A stretch of 64,000 nt of DNA, from NCBI GenBank assembly GCA_014526335.1, contig JACTAT010000021.1, forward strand, positions 81,876 to 145,875, given 5' to 3'. Below are positions 20,396 through 31,390 of this stretch, in pieces; positions within the stretch are counted from its first letter, which is position 1, and every line of letters starts with the position of its first letter. This stretch comes from Chrysaora quinquecirrha. Lineage: Eukaryota; Cnidaria; Scyphozoa; Semaeostomeae; Pelagiidae. A model generated the notes under the pieces. That model was given only the letters and a program-made list of their open reading frames with translations. It was not told where the DNA came from and ran no database searches. A program made the translations under genes and the position numbers.

Positions 20396-22061
20396 AGTGG
20401 TTATGACGCCAAAATTTTTATTGGCTTATTTTATGAAACAAACATCGCTGATAACGATGGTGTAGTTTGTTTTTTGATTTGCAAATTATTTTATTACAAA
20501 ATGTGGGTTTTATTTCACCCACTCTGCATAAAAAGTGTCCCAAGAAAAACGCGGTCAGACCGCTGCGTCCCAGATCTCTGTGACGTAAAGTGTTTGTGTC
20601 GGATCTCAGCATCAACAGAGAAGCCTTAGAAGTTCCAGATTCCAAGGCTTGTTTACGCCCGTCAGCTGAGCAGAAGTTAAAAAATTTTAACTTCAACATC
20701 TGTAACAATGTTTTAATATACCAAAAAAGATTTTTCCTTATTTTTTTATTTTGTCTGTGCGGCGAGAGAAGCGTTTTCCCAACGACACTCCTCTCGAGTT
20801 CAGCAAAGGTAAGTGCCAAGCCATAATGTGATGAAAGCACGCTGAGGTTTCATTGTTCTTTCTGATGTTTTAATTGTTTTTCTGATCTGCATGAACTGTT
20901 TGAGTTCAATACTCAAATTACATTGACATTCAATCGAAGAAAAGTTCTGAATTTCAAGGAAATAAAGCAAAGCAGAACAGAATATCCTCTCCGCTGCTGC
21001 TCTTATAAAGTGCAGAACAGACATCATTTCACGCGAAAGTCTTAAATTCATTATTATGAAAACATTCTCTATTACTAAGAAAAATACTCAATTTTTTCGT
21101 TTTCTTTTCTAAGAAACCTCTTATAAGAAACCAATAAATAACTAAAAAGCCCTTCGCCTGAAGTCGAAGAAACTCTAAGGATGCCAAATAAAATCAAGAT
21201 ATAATTTTCAATATTGTTTTCAAATATTTATAAATACATAGTATTTCTCTAAAACTCTTCAAAGTCCTAATAAACGTTTAATGAAGATATAACTTCTCTA
21301 TCTTCACCAAGAAAGACACCACAAAAGATCTTGCACGTGCAAATTTAACTATAAAGGTGCTTTCTAAGAGTAAATTATTGCAAAAACTTTTTTTACACAA
21401 TGTCTTGCTTACAATTTAGGTTTGTTACCTATTTTGTTTTTATTTATAACATACCTTTCATTGACCACTCGTTTTTTGCGAGATCAAGATGTGCACCGAC
21501 GGACGCTTGATTAATTTTAGACATAATTTTTTTTGAAGAAAGGATTTCCAGTTCTTATGTTAAATAAAGCTATAATTTTACTTGCGGTTTGTCCAGAAAA
21601 TGAATACTTCCATATTCTGGGTCGAATAATAAATAAGTTGACTTCAGCCTACTCCACTACCGTTTCATCCTGGATTCACTGCACTGTCAGCTTCTTCATC
21701 AAAGTTTACGAAAATATCAGCTTCATATGGCCGCTACAGGCCTCAAAAATAGCCTAAAGCTTTCTTCTTGGTCATCTGCTTTTTATTTTGTTCCAAAAAG
21801 TGATAAATTGTTATTCTCGTGCGATTTTCTTGTCAAAATATATTCCATTTCGTATTGCTCGCCTTTGCACTTCCTCGTCGACACAAACACTTAACGTCAC
21901 TCGACCCAGGCCGCTGGGACACTTTTTTGGAGGGAAATTCGAGTTTGAAACCCCGATTACTAATGAACTAAGGATTTTCGAGATTTTTGGTTTCGATTTT
22001 CGTTATCAGCATACTCAAATTGACCATAATCAAGAAAAAAAATTTTGGCGTCATAACCACT
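20396..22061. mobile_element. 1.67-kb piggyBac-like element (TTAA) inside retro2 ORF1
   Basis: TTAA lies at both sides (20,392-20,395 and 22,062-22,065), with inverted ends AGTGGTTATGACGCCAAAA. If one TTAA and the element are ignored, the ORF1 frame is continuous, so this is a simple insertion. No transposase frame is present. TTAA targets fit piggyBac-type (or Kolobok-type) elements. Confidence 0.9.
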
Positions 22062-23096
22062 TTAAACGATCATCAAGTCTCCTCAGAGGTGCCAGACGAC
22101 CATCATTTGAATTCCGATGCTAATAATCAACCAGAGGATGATAGCTGTGATGTGCTCATTATTGGAGATTCTATAATTAAAGGAATCGTCCCGCACAAAT
22201 TTCATGGTAGAAAGATCATGCGATCAAAAGTTTTCCGAGGAGGAAAAATAGAGGATATCTCTGAGTTTATATCTAGATCAACGCTAATGGTCAAAGAACA
22301 AATTATTCTTCACATAGGGTCCAACGATATCTCCTCTACACCAAGCGTAAATGACATTTCAACAAACATAGAACATTTAATACAGCAAATTGTCAATAAA
22401 TACCCACAACAACACTTAGCGATTTCTATGATTCTACCAAGGCTTAACAATCCCTACTTCGATTCAAAATATAAAAGTCTAAACCAAAAATTAAGACAAC
22501 TTGCTAAAAGCAAAAGCTTGAGGTATATCAATCATTTTGAGACTGAGCAACAACGAGAAGCCTTTGCAGCGGATGGAATCCACCTTTCAAATACTGGGAC
22601 AAGAATTTTTGTCCGCGAATTAAAAGATGCAGTTTTCATGAGAAGGCAGAAGCTGAACCAGCAACAACGTGAAATGCAACAACATTATCAGCAACAACAA
22701 CAGCATTTTGCATCAAAGCATCAACAACATCAAAAACAACAACAGTATTTCGCACAGCAGCAACAACAACATCATCAACAGCAGCAAGTTTTTGAACAGC
22801 AGCAACAATATCAGCAACAACACCAGCCTCTTATGCAACAGCAGGAATTTCATCAGCAACAACAGCAGCAGTATCTTGTACCGCAGCAGCAACAACTACA
22901 ACATCATCAGCCGGGTCTTTTGGTGCCAATATTGAATGGATCCCACCCCTCTCAGTTACCAACTAACCTCCAACACCACAATATGATCAGATATGATAAC
23001 TATCACCAAACCCCTCAGGAATCACAACAAAACGATTTTCAATACCATCTACCTCAACAAATGCCTTCTGCGCACCAACGATGGCATTTTCAATAG
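22062..23096 (+). CDS. retro2 ORF1, SGNH esterase domain and polyglutamine tail
   Basis: The SGNH/GDSL hydrolase blocks are all visible: VLIIGDSIIKG (nucleophile Ser), LHIGSNDISS (Asn block) and FAADGIHLSNTG (Asp-x-x-His). Esterase domains of this kind occur in ORF1 of CR1-like retrotransposons; their role is unknown. A long Gln-rich segment (about 22,655-22,915, CAA/CAG runs) follows. The domain is about 190 residues and looks intact. Confidence 0.85.
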   Translation, partial: LNDHQVSSEVPDDHHLNSDANNQPEDDSCDVLIIGDSIIKGIVPHKFHGRKIMRSKVFRGGKIEDISEFISRSTLMVKEQIILHIGSNDISSTPSVNDISTNIEHLIQQIVNKYPQQHLAISMILPRLNNPYFDSKYKSLNQKLRQLAKSKSLRYINHFETEQQREAFAADGIHLSNTGTRIFVRELKDAVFMRRQKLNQQQREMQQHYQQQQQHFASKHQQHQKQQQYFAQQQQQHHQQQQVFEQQQQYQQQHQPLMQQQEFHQQQQQQYLVPQQQQLQHHQPGLLVPILNGSHPSQLPTNLQHHNMIRYDNYHQTPQESQQNDFQYHLPQQMPSAHQRWHFQ

Positions 23097-23161
23097 TTTA
23101 AGGATATCAGCAATACCTAAAGAAAAAGAAGTGGCTACCAGCCAGCAACAACAAGGAGAGA

Positions 23162-23379
23162 ATGAAAATGAACGAGAACGAACCAAAATCACATTTGAAA
23201 CTTTCAAAATCTAAATCAAGGTATGATAATATTGTTGATAACCTCAAAATTAGAGTGCTTAATGTTAATGGGCTTAGAAATAAACTTAAAGACCCTGATT
23301 TCATTTCTGAGCATCTTAGCCCTTTAGAATTTAGCTTTTCGTAGAAACGTTTTAAGTGAAGATGACTCAGCCTTAAATT
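23162..23379 (+). pseudogene. retro2 ORF2 start, endonuclease remnant
   Basis: Begins at an ATG overlapping the region after ORF1 and reaches IRVLNVNGLRNKLKD, the first strand of an APE endonuclease. The rest of the endonuclease is missing. After a stop near 23,341, another frame reads RRNVLSEDDSALNF and joins in sense with the linker at 24,426. A large internal deletion is implied. Confidence 0.65.
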
Positions 23380-23383
23380 TTAA

Positions 23384-24421
23384 CCCTTTCAGGCCCGGAA
23401 TTTTTTTCTTTGAGAAAAAAGTTCTTCTTTGATGTTTTTAGCATCAATACAATGTAAATGAATGTACACACATAAAACTTTGGAAATGTCCCTCCCAGGG
23501 AGGGAGAACTGGACTTGGGCCATATGGCCCTTCCGGCCCTAGACGGATCAGTAACTATGAACTATGAAGAAACTTTAGTTGCTTTTATTCTTCAGAAAGT
23601 TAGAATACATGACAGTTAGACTTCTTTCTAATGTTTTTTTGCTAAAATAAAGCACTTTAATAAATAATATTCTGCAAAACTCCGAAAATGAGATGCCACG
23701 CCCCATATTCGACAACCAAATCTTGCATTTTCTCATGTATAAATCTTCCTGGGCAAGTAAAGTTGTGCTTTAATTTCACTTAACCAAGTCTTTCTAAGTC
23801 AGGATAACCTGTATACCCCAAATATCTAATGTTTATGCACGCCCGGGTCAGTCAATGCCATGATGAAATTTCAAAATTTCTAAAAAAAGAAGATATTGTC
23901 AAAATTTGGGATATATAAAATAAAGGACACTAAAGAACAATATTTAATATCAAAACACTTGAAGAAAAACAAACGAAAAGCTGTTTTTGAAGCTATCAGC
24001 TGATTTTGTTGTGGGCGTTGTCTGGCATGATTTGAACTTCTCATGGCCGGAAGGGCCATATGGCCCACACAATAAAATATTCTCCAAGTTATTGTTGGTT
24101 CGTTTATAGCCAAAAATAAACTTATTAATTACTTAATTAATGTTGATGCCACAGTATGAAATTATTTTTCTTAAAATGAAGGTAAAATTTCTTACCATTT
24201 TAAGCTGCACAAGATCTCTATTTTGGCTAGGCCAAGTTTTCCAAAATAAAACGGCAAAAAAAAGGAGAAACTCTGCCGCTATTGGCTGGCTCTAGTCATC
24301 TGATTAAAGTTTAATATATGCAGAATAAATTAAGCATATTTTGGATTGATCCAAGGGATGCTGAGAAAATTTCAGGGCAAAATGAGTCATGGGCCATATG
24401 GCCCTTCCGGGCCTGAAAGGG
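23384..24421. mobile_element. 1.04-kb piggyBac-like element (TTAA) inside retro2 ORF2
   Basis: TTAA at 23,380-23,383 and 24,422-24,425; inverted ends CCCTTTCAGGCCCGGAA. Ends starting CCCTTT with a TTAA target are typical of piggyBac elements. The palindrome GGGCCATATGGCCC (or close variants) occurs near both ends together with CTTCCGG. No transposase frame. Confidence 0.9.
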
Positions 24422-24425
24422 TTAA

Positions 24426-25095
24426 ATAAAAAGAAAAGAAAACAGAAAATGTTTGATGTAAATTGCTACAACAAGCGACAAGATCTTAAAAGGCTGGGAA
24501 AACTATTGAATACATTTCCAGGTAACGATTATATTAGAAAAACGTATCATCAAAACAAAAAGGAATATAAGTTTTAATTAAAAGACTAATCAGGCAAGAA
24601 AAGAAAAACAGTTAAGGAAACTTAATGATTTAGCAAAAATAATATGAAAGAACGATGGAAAATTATTAAATCAATAACAAACGATAAAGGAAAGGAAGAT
24701 CCAAGTGATCAAATAGACAGTGAAACATGGGTGAGGTTTTATAAGGAACTAGGATTCAAGGAGGAAGTACGAGAACAGGGAGATGTAAATATGGAAGGGT
24801 TAAGAGTAAATCTTACTGAAAATCAGAAAATAGATATAAATAGTAACATAAATAGAGAAATATCAACTGAAGAAATTCTAAACACAGTTAACAACCTTAA
24901 AAAGAAAAAAGCAGTAGGTATTGATAACATATCTAATGAAATTCTAAAAGTTTTTACCAACTTAAAATTAGGTAGTAAAATGATAAAAAGTTTATTCAAC
25001 GCTGTCTTTGGAAATTATCCGCTTATTTGGAAAGAAGGGTTGGTCAAACCGATATTCAAAAAAGGGGACCAATCTCAACCGACAAACTATAGAGG
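24426..25095 (+). pseudogene. retro2 ORF2 linker and start of reverse transcriptase
   Basis: Frames with a stop near 24,575 encode a Lys-rich linker, then from 24,644 a continuous stretch up to REISTEEILNTVNNLKKKKA, GIDNISNEILK, WKEGLVKPIFKKGD and PTNYRG. This is the fingers region before motif A. It is interrupted at the NYRG-ITLTS junction by the element at 25,096. Confidence 0.75.
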
Positions 25096-25585
25096 GGGGC
25101 TTTGGGGGGTATCAAAACCCGAAAACCCGGAGGAAAATTCGGAAAAACCCGAAAACCCGGACAAAATTTTGGCAAAACCCGGAAACCCGCAGACAGAAAA
25201 TCAAAAATCCCGAAAACTGCATTGGGTTACCATAATTATTCATTGCCAAACGGTTGGTATCATCGTTTTTTACTTATTTTGCTTCACTAGCTTCATTTCT
25301 TTACCAACAACAAATGCAAATGCCTAATATAAACCGTAGTACAGGATTTTTGAGACTCGCAACAAAAGCGACAAATAACGACTACAATCTGTACATTGAA
25401 CCAAGGGAAACGCCATTTGCGTTTTCAATTTCATCCTGGTTCACTATCGATATCTCTCCGCTCTCCTTCATATTCGACTTCAACATCCTCGTCATTGTTC
25501 GCATCAAACTATCAATTTCGTTTGCCGTTTCATTAGTCCTTCATCTGTCATTCACTCCGTGCCACTTTTAGATCCACTGTCATTA

Positions 25586-25943
25586 TCATCTCCTTCGAAA
25601 TTCAAATTCAGGGAAACCATCGGTGATAGCTCTAGATATCGCTGCGTTTGGTGCTTTCCTTCTTTTTGCACCGATGGACCAAGCGTGTTCCAACATCGAA
25701 ATATCAACGCATACCAAAGCTAATCGTTTTGGAAGAGACATGGCCTGAGGCCCATGTAAAACCCAATTGATATTTTCCGAAGACCTGATTTCCTGCTTGT
25801 TATCGTGGAGAACATCGCTACAAAATTTAATCAGATCATGTGCTTCGGTCAATGACTTAGCTGTACACGAAGAACCCTTCGTGCGCAGAGAGAATGCCTC
25901 GTAAAGAGATCCAATGACAAAGAAAGAAGGGTGTATATCTTAT
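25586..25943 (-). CDS. Unidentified open frame carried by the 25,096 element
   Basis: The minus strand stays open for about 119 codons, including FFVIGSLYEAFSLRTKG, EAHDLIKFCSDVLHDN, ENINWVLHGPQAMSLPKRLA and AITDGFPEFEF. Composition looks coding and unlike the AT-rich surroundings. I recognise no family. It could be a captured host exon, as in Pack-MULE elements, or a remnant of an element gene. Its true start and any splicing are unknown. Confidence 0.3.
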
Positions 25944-25957
25944 TCCCTTTATATATT

Positions 25958-26057
25958 ATGGTTACCCGTGGTTACCCGTGGTTACCCTTGCTAAATCCAT
26001 ACAAAATGCATATAGAATCATGGTTACCCGTATGGTTACCCGATGGTTACCCGTACG
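25958..26057. repeat. GGTTACCCG cluster
   Basis: Six copies of TGGTTACCCG (or close) occur within 100 bp, in two groups of three. The words resemble the GTGTTACCC motifs in the hairpins of the Rep-encoding element at 39,972-40,217, though spacing differs. Confidence 0.7.
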
Positions 26058-26261
26058 TTCTCAGCTCTGTACAATGTTTTTATGGATAGAACCGTTCGTC
26101 GAACATAGCGTCATAAATTAAGGGTGTAATTTTTCGACTTTTGCTGGACTTACATTATGCTGTATACTCATTGAGCATTGAAGGGGAATTTTAGTAAGAA
26201 ACAGATATTTTGTAGCATTTTCTTGAAAATTTCAGTTCCTCTCAAAACAATGTTCTACAGA

Positions 26262-26492
26262 CAATCTTGGACAAAATATTTGGAACAAGGCATTTTCTCC
26301 AAGGAATATGGCCTATTCCACTGATTTTCTACTTCAATAACTCCAATTCTTCCCCTTCTTACCCCCAAAACAATGTTGGTAGTAGAGCAAGACAACTTTG
26401 GTTCGAAACAACATTGTAACGGGGGAGAAGGGGGAATCAATAGATAATAGCAGAACTATTTAGGCCGTCCCAATATATTTTGTCCAAGATTG
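26262..26492. mobile_element. 231-bp MITE related to the CAATCCTTCACAAAA family
   Basis: Inverted ends CAATCTTGGACAAAATAT. Length and layout match the 232-bp MITEs (G/C-run core, ACAATGTTG and its inverse), but the sequence is diverged. It is nested in the 25,096 element, which is nested in retro2. Confidence 0.75.
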
Positions 26493-26801
26493 TAGCTACA
26501 TAACCGAGGCTTTCCAGCTCTTAAAAGTAAACTTTACTGTATTGACGTTTGTCATAGTTTCAAGAACTGTTTATGAATTTCACAAATTGATATATCCTAT
26601 ATGACGGGAAAAAACCCGAAAACCCGCACATTTTTACTACAATACCCGAAAACCCGAGCTAAAAAATGGCAAAACCCGTCGCCCGTCAAATATGCTGAAC
26701 CCGAAAACCCGCACGTTTTTTTGGAATAACCCGAAAACCCGAGGGCAAAATCGGCCAAACCCGCAACCCGTAAAACCCCAAAGCCCCCCTCACTATAGAG
26801 G

Positions 26802-28581
26802 AATTACATTGACATCATGTTTAGGAAAAATGTTCAATCAAATTCTAAATGAAAGAATAACCAATATCTTCGAATCTTATGATATATTTGCAGATAATTT
26901 AATGGGTTTTCGTAAGGATATGAGAACATCCAACAATGTCTTTATACTCAAAACACTTATTGATAAGCAATTTAAAAAAAAACAAAAACTGTATTGCTGT
27001 TTCATTGACATATCAAAGGCTTTCGATAGATTATGGCGTCAAGGATTGTTGTATAAATTGAGAAATTACGGAATCCAAGGAAAAATGTTAAAAACTATTC
27101 AAGAACTATACACGAGTACAAAAAAATCGGATACTCCTAAAAGACTATTTGACTGAACAATTTGAGATCAATATGGGTGTGAAACAGGGCGACCCTTTAA
27201 GTTCACTTCTATTTAATATTGACATGAATGATCTATGTGCTAGACTTTTAGCAAACACTGATGTGGATGCTCCAAAAATTATGAACAGAAAGATACCTTG
27301 CCTAATGTGGGCCGATGACATTGTTTTAATATCTAAATCAGAACAAGGTTTGAAGAATAGCATTAAAGAATTAGAAGAATACTGTGAGACTTGGAAAATG
27401 GTAATAAATACAGATAAAACGAAAATAGTAATTTTCAATAAAATAGGTAAAATGTTTAAAAATATATGTTTTAAAATAAACAGGAATGAAATACGTCTGG
27501 CGCGCACTTATAAATATCTAGGTTTCCAATTAGAAAATAGTGGCAATTTTGCGGGATTAATAGAAGATTTAGCAAACAGAGCAAAGCGAGCATTGTATAG
27601 TATATATAAGCTATCAACACTTGATTTTATTTCTATAGAAACAATGATACAAGTATTTAATTCGACAATAAAACCGATATTATTATATGGCTCTGAGATA
27701 TGGGGATGTGCCTCAAAACAAGATAACCTAATTGAGAAAGTACAGTTGATGTTCTGTAAACACATTTTAGGAGTGAATCGAAAGGCAATAAATTTGGCAG
27801 TCTTAGGAGAACTAGGTTTAAAACCGCTTAAGATTGATATGCAGATAAACTCTTTTAAATTCTTTGATTATGTAGACCAAAATAAAAATACCTTGCTTAA
27901 AGACACATTAACAGAAAATATATTATTAAACTCTCCATGGTATAGAAATGTAAATGATATCGAAGAAGAGACTAACTTTGATCTTGATAAACTCTTCATC
28001 AAAAGTATTAACAACACACACAATGACAATAAAAAGATAACAAATAAAAATAACAAGCTGATAAAAGATATTTGCAAAAAAGAACTAACGCAGAAATTTA
28101 TTAACCGATGGGAAGAGCAAACAGCCAACATGAACAGACTAACATTTTATAGGCAAATGAAAGACAACCCATGTATCTCGAATTATCTGTTGCAAGTAGA
28201 CTCAAGAAGTCATAGAGCTGCCTTAACTAGACTTATGATTAGTGCACACAAACTTAAGATAGAAACCGGTCGTTATTCAAAGGCTAGAATAGAGCAAAAT
28301 GAACGTTTTGCGAATATTGTAAGAGTAAAAAGAAGGAAATCGACAACGAAATCCACTTTATTTATGACTGTTTGAATAATAAGAGCCAAAGAGAAATATT
28401 CTTCATCCAACAAAATTTGAAACAACATCAAATCGATCGATTATCAGTTGAAGAGAAAAATGAATTATTTAAACAAATGTTGTTATCTAAAAATAGGAAA
28501 CATTATCTTCTCTGGCAAAATTTATATACCTATCAGAAATTAAAAGAAGCGTCAATTCCAATTAGGATGTTTTTTAATTAA
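26802..28581 (+). pseudogene. retro2 reverse transcriptase and C-terminal domain, frameshifted
   Basis: The first frame (26,802-27,155) has ITLTSCLGKMFNQIL and CFIDISKAFDRLWRQG (motif A). The second (27,149-28,375) has MGVKQGDPLSSLLF (motif B), MWADDIVLISKSEQG (motif C), TYKYLGFQLENSG (thumb) and a long C-terminal region ending around RFANIV. The third (28,376-28,581) supplies the last part. Frameshifts lie after an A7 run near 27,120-27,150 and near 28,340, where a Cys/His knuckle would be expected. Motifs are intact, so decay is recent or partly an assembly effect. Confidence 0.8.
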
Positions 28582-28850
28582 CAGGATACAATAGAATTAA
28601 TTTTCATTGAATATAAATTTAAAATCAAACATTGTTAGTCGGTATTAGCGTTGAATTATTATTATACAATATTATGGTTGAAATTTCAGTTAAATTTAGT
28701 GTAGTTAAATTTAGTTTAATTCTTAGACTTAGTTACTCCTTGTAGTATTGCAATCATCGTGTAACATTTTTGCATGTAGACGATAGTATTGTAAACTACT
28801 AGACCCCGTTGTGGGTGATGAATATATGAATTGAATTGAATTGAATCTCC

Positions 28851-28880
28851 CACCGTACTGCACAGACACTACATGGGGTG
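28851..28880. repeat. End of the CCACCGTACTG array
   Basis: The array resumes after retro2 with CACCGTACTGCACAGACAC and ends TACATGGGGTGA. The same terminus (one base different) occurs at 47,060-47,092, next to another retro3 fragment. It is thus the outer end of the repeat element. Confidence 0.8.
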
Positions 28881-28946
28881 ATGACTGAAAAATCACCTGC
28901 GAAGCGCATTAATGAATTAGATGATCTAAACAAACTCAATGAGTAA
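28881..28946 (+). pseudogene. retro3 ORF1 tail
   Basis: Encodes MTEKSPAKRINELDDLNKLN plus Glu and stop TAA. Short polar tails of this kind end ORF1 proteins of CR1-like elements. ORF2 begins inside its last codons (ATGAGTAA overlap at 28,939-28,946). The preceding part of ORF1 is at 47,093-47,300 on the other strand. Confidence 0.7.
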
Positions 28947-30237
28947 CTTTGCTTTAGTTTTACATTGTCCTAAATGCTTGAAAATCGTTTCAGACAACCA
29001 GAAATCAATTTGCTGTGATATCTGTGAGTCTTGGTATCATTTCAAATGCTCTAAGCTTAAAAATTCTGAATTCGCTTTACTTTCAGAAAACGAAGAGAGC
29101 ACATGGTATTGCAGATTTTGCCTACAGGGTGCTTTCCCTTTTCAAACATTGAGTAACAACTGTCTCAAAAGTACCTTTGCACCTGGCCGGAAGGAAAATA
29201 TCGTCGACCAAAATCAGACGATTAGTCAAATTTGTGACTACAGCAAAAAGTGCTCTGTCTACTGCAAAGTGATTTCTGGTGCCTCATTAAAGAAAGCCGT
29301 TCCTTGTCATGTTTGTTCTAGTTTTATCCACATTAGCACTATAATAAAAACTTGGTCATGTTCCAAGTGTCGCCAAGCTATGTTTCCTTTTACGAATTTA
29401 GACGATAATCAGCTTAAAGAACTAACATTTAATTCGAATTTCTTGTGTTTATGCCAAGAACGTCATTGTGAATCTACAGATTTCAGCCTCCTTGAAAAGC
29501 TTGACATGTGCAAGCTAAATCTGAAAGAATCCGACATCCTTTTCGAAAATGATTTAGATAACTTTGCGAATTTTCATTCAAACTTTGACTATTATTCAAC
29601 ACATGCTTTCCATAAATTGAAGAACAACGTAGCAAATCAATACCACAATGTGTTCGGCTTGTTTCATTCGAATATAAATTCTCTTTTGCATAATAAAGAG
29701 AATTTGGAGCATCTTATTTATAGTCTTGATTTTGAATTTGACGTAATTGCTGTTTCTGAGATTTGGCACTCAACAGCAAATATGAAAGAATTTGAAAACC
29801 TCAGTATTCCAGGGTATCAAAATTTCGTTGGTCAAAAAGGTAACAGTAGATGTGGTGGTTGTGGGTTTTTTGTATCTAAGCGTTTTGACTTTAAAGAGAG
29901 AAATGACCTGTCAAAGGCGGTAAAAGACGATTGGTCTGAGTTTGAAGCTTCTTGGATTGAAATAGAAAATTCTTTTGGACAAAATATAGTTATAGGAGTA
30001 GTATATAACCATCCTCGTAGAAATTCAACATCCTTCGTTAGCTACTTAGAAAACATTCTTAAGAAACTAACGAAAGAAAACAAATTAGTATTTCTTTCGG
30101 GAGATTTTAACCTTGATTTATTGCCAAAAACTTGGTTAACAAACTTGGTAAAACTAGTAAGAAATTCACTGACTATCTGCATAATCCTACCACCGAAAGT
30201 ATTTTTATCAGTCCTGTCTCAGAAGCTGAAGTGTTAG
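28939..30237 (+). pseudogene. retro3 ORF2: PHD fingers and truncated APE endonuclease
   Basis: Starts with a PHD finger (HCPKCLKIV, CCDICESWYHFKC, WYCRFC; residues about 8-54) and a second Cys-rich module (CSVYCKV, PCHVCSSFIH, CSKC; about 104-146). The endonuclease follows: FHSNINSLLHNKENL, VIAVSEIWHS, CGGCGFFVSKR, GVVYNHP and LSGDFNLDLL. After this the frame jumps into linker sequence, so the C-terminal SDH region of the nuclease is deleted near 30,125. Confidence 0.8.
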
Positions 30238-31390
30238 ATGAGCTGTCGAAGTTAAATGAATCTAAGGCATCTGGTCCTTATATAACCTTCCTATTAAACT
30301 TATCAAAATGGTTAAAAATATTATCAAAAAACCACTAACAGACTTGATAAACGAATCATTCAGTACCGGCCACTACCCTGAACTACTGAAGCATGCTAAA
30401 GTGGTACCTATTTTTAAATCAAACTCGACGTATGATGTAAAGAATTATCGTCCAATTTCACTTTTTCCAGTTTTCAATAAGATATTTGAAAAACTTATGT
30501 ACTCACGAATGATTAAATTCCTAAATAAACACAAAGTACTATTCGAACATCAATATGGTTTCCAGAAAAACAAATCAACAACACTAGCAGTTCTGGATCT
30601 ATGTAGCAAGATTGTGCAAGCAATTGAAAACAAACATTTCTCTTGCTGTATATTCCTAGACTTTGCAAAAGCATTCGATACGGTTGACCATAACATATTG
30701 ATAAATAAACTGGATCATTATGGTATTAGAGGAACAGCATTGAACTGGTTTAGATCTTACTTAAAGAATAGAACTCAGTGTGTATTTGTTGGTGGTGAAT
30801 CCTCGGAAGTACGTACTAATAACTATGGAGTACCCCAGGGAAGTGTTTTAGGCCCATGACTGTTTTTACTTTATATAAATGATATCCATACTGCTTCAGG
30901 AAATATTCAGTTCCAACTTTTTGCTGATGATACTAGTTTATTTTACTCTCATAAAAATTTAAATCATATAGAAGAAACTGTTAATTTAGAATTAAAACAT
31001 ATTTCTGATTGGCTTATAGCAAATAAACTTACTCTAAACACAAGCAAATCCAATTTTGTATTATTTAGTCCAAGACGAAAGAAGAATAATCATAAGATAA
31101 ACCTGACTATTAACAATGAGTCACTATCTGAAAAAGAGCATACTAAATATCTAGGCCTCTTAATAGACAATAGACTTTCGTGGAAAAGCATGCTAAAGAA
31201 ATAAACAATAAAATTGCAAAAGGTCTTGGAGTTCTTGCTAAAATGAGACACTATGTTCAAACTAAAACACTTCAGAATATCTATAATGCTTTCATTGCAC
31301 CCCATATTAACTATGGAATAACAATCTGGGGAGGGGCTTATCAAAGTGTTGTAGACCCCTTAGAGAAGAAGTTAAAAAAAGCAGTAAGAA
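30132..31390 (+). pseudogene. retro3 reverse transcriptase, with in-frame stop
   Basis: Motifs: NYRPISLFPVFNKIFEKLM, FLDFAKAFDTVDHNIL (A), NYGVPQGSVLGP (B), then TGA at 30,857-30,859, LYINDIHTASG, FADDTSLFYS (C), KYLGLLIDNRLSW, and after a frameshift near 31,180 KHAKEINNKIAKGLGVL and NYGITIWGGAY. The catalytic aspartates are conserved. It is cut at KKAVR by the MITE at 31,391 and continues at 31,749. Confidence 0.85.

Larger units (their letters stand above)
25096..26791. mobile_element. 1.7-kb element with GAGGGGGGCTTTGGGG ends
   Basis: Inverted ends GAGGGGGGCTTTGGGG. ACTATAGAGG lies at 25,086-25,095 and 26,792-26,801. Because the terminus itself begins GAGG, the duplication is between 6 bp (ACTATA) and 10 bp. 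The subterminal regions carry CCCGAAAACCCG repeats (25,115-25,215 and 26,610-26,775). Inside are a minus-strand open frame, a GGTTACCC cluster and a CAATC-type MITE. The superfamily is unclear: 9-10 bp would suit Mutator-like, 6 bp would suit IS3EU or Dada. Confidence 0.8.
19851..28850 (+). mobile_element. retro2: non-LTR retrotransposon, 5'-truncated and nested
   Basis: Flanked by the 14-bp duplication CACCGTACTGCACA (19,837-19,850 and 28,851-28,864); ends in a (TTGAA)n tail at 28,830-28,846. ORF1 has a coiled coil and an SGNH esterase; ORF2 has the start of an APE endonuclease, a reverse transcriptase and a C-terminal extension. The 5' end is truncated (no in-frame ATG until 20,056), and most of the endonuclease is lost near 23,340. 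Three later DNA elements interrupt it (20,396, 23,384 and 25,096). Confidence 0.85.

Noticed and set aside
25115..26775. CCCGAAAACCCG repeats as telomeric sequence
   Set aside because: The repeats are irregular, internal, and symmetrically placed near the ends of a transposon with a target duplication.
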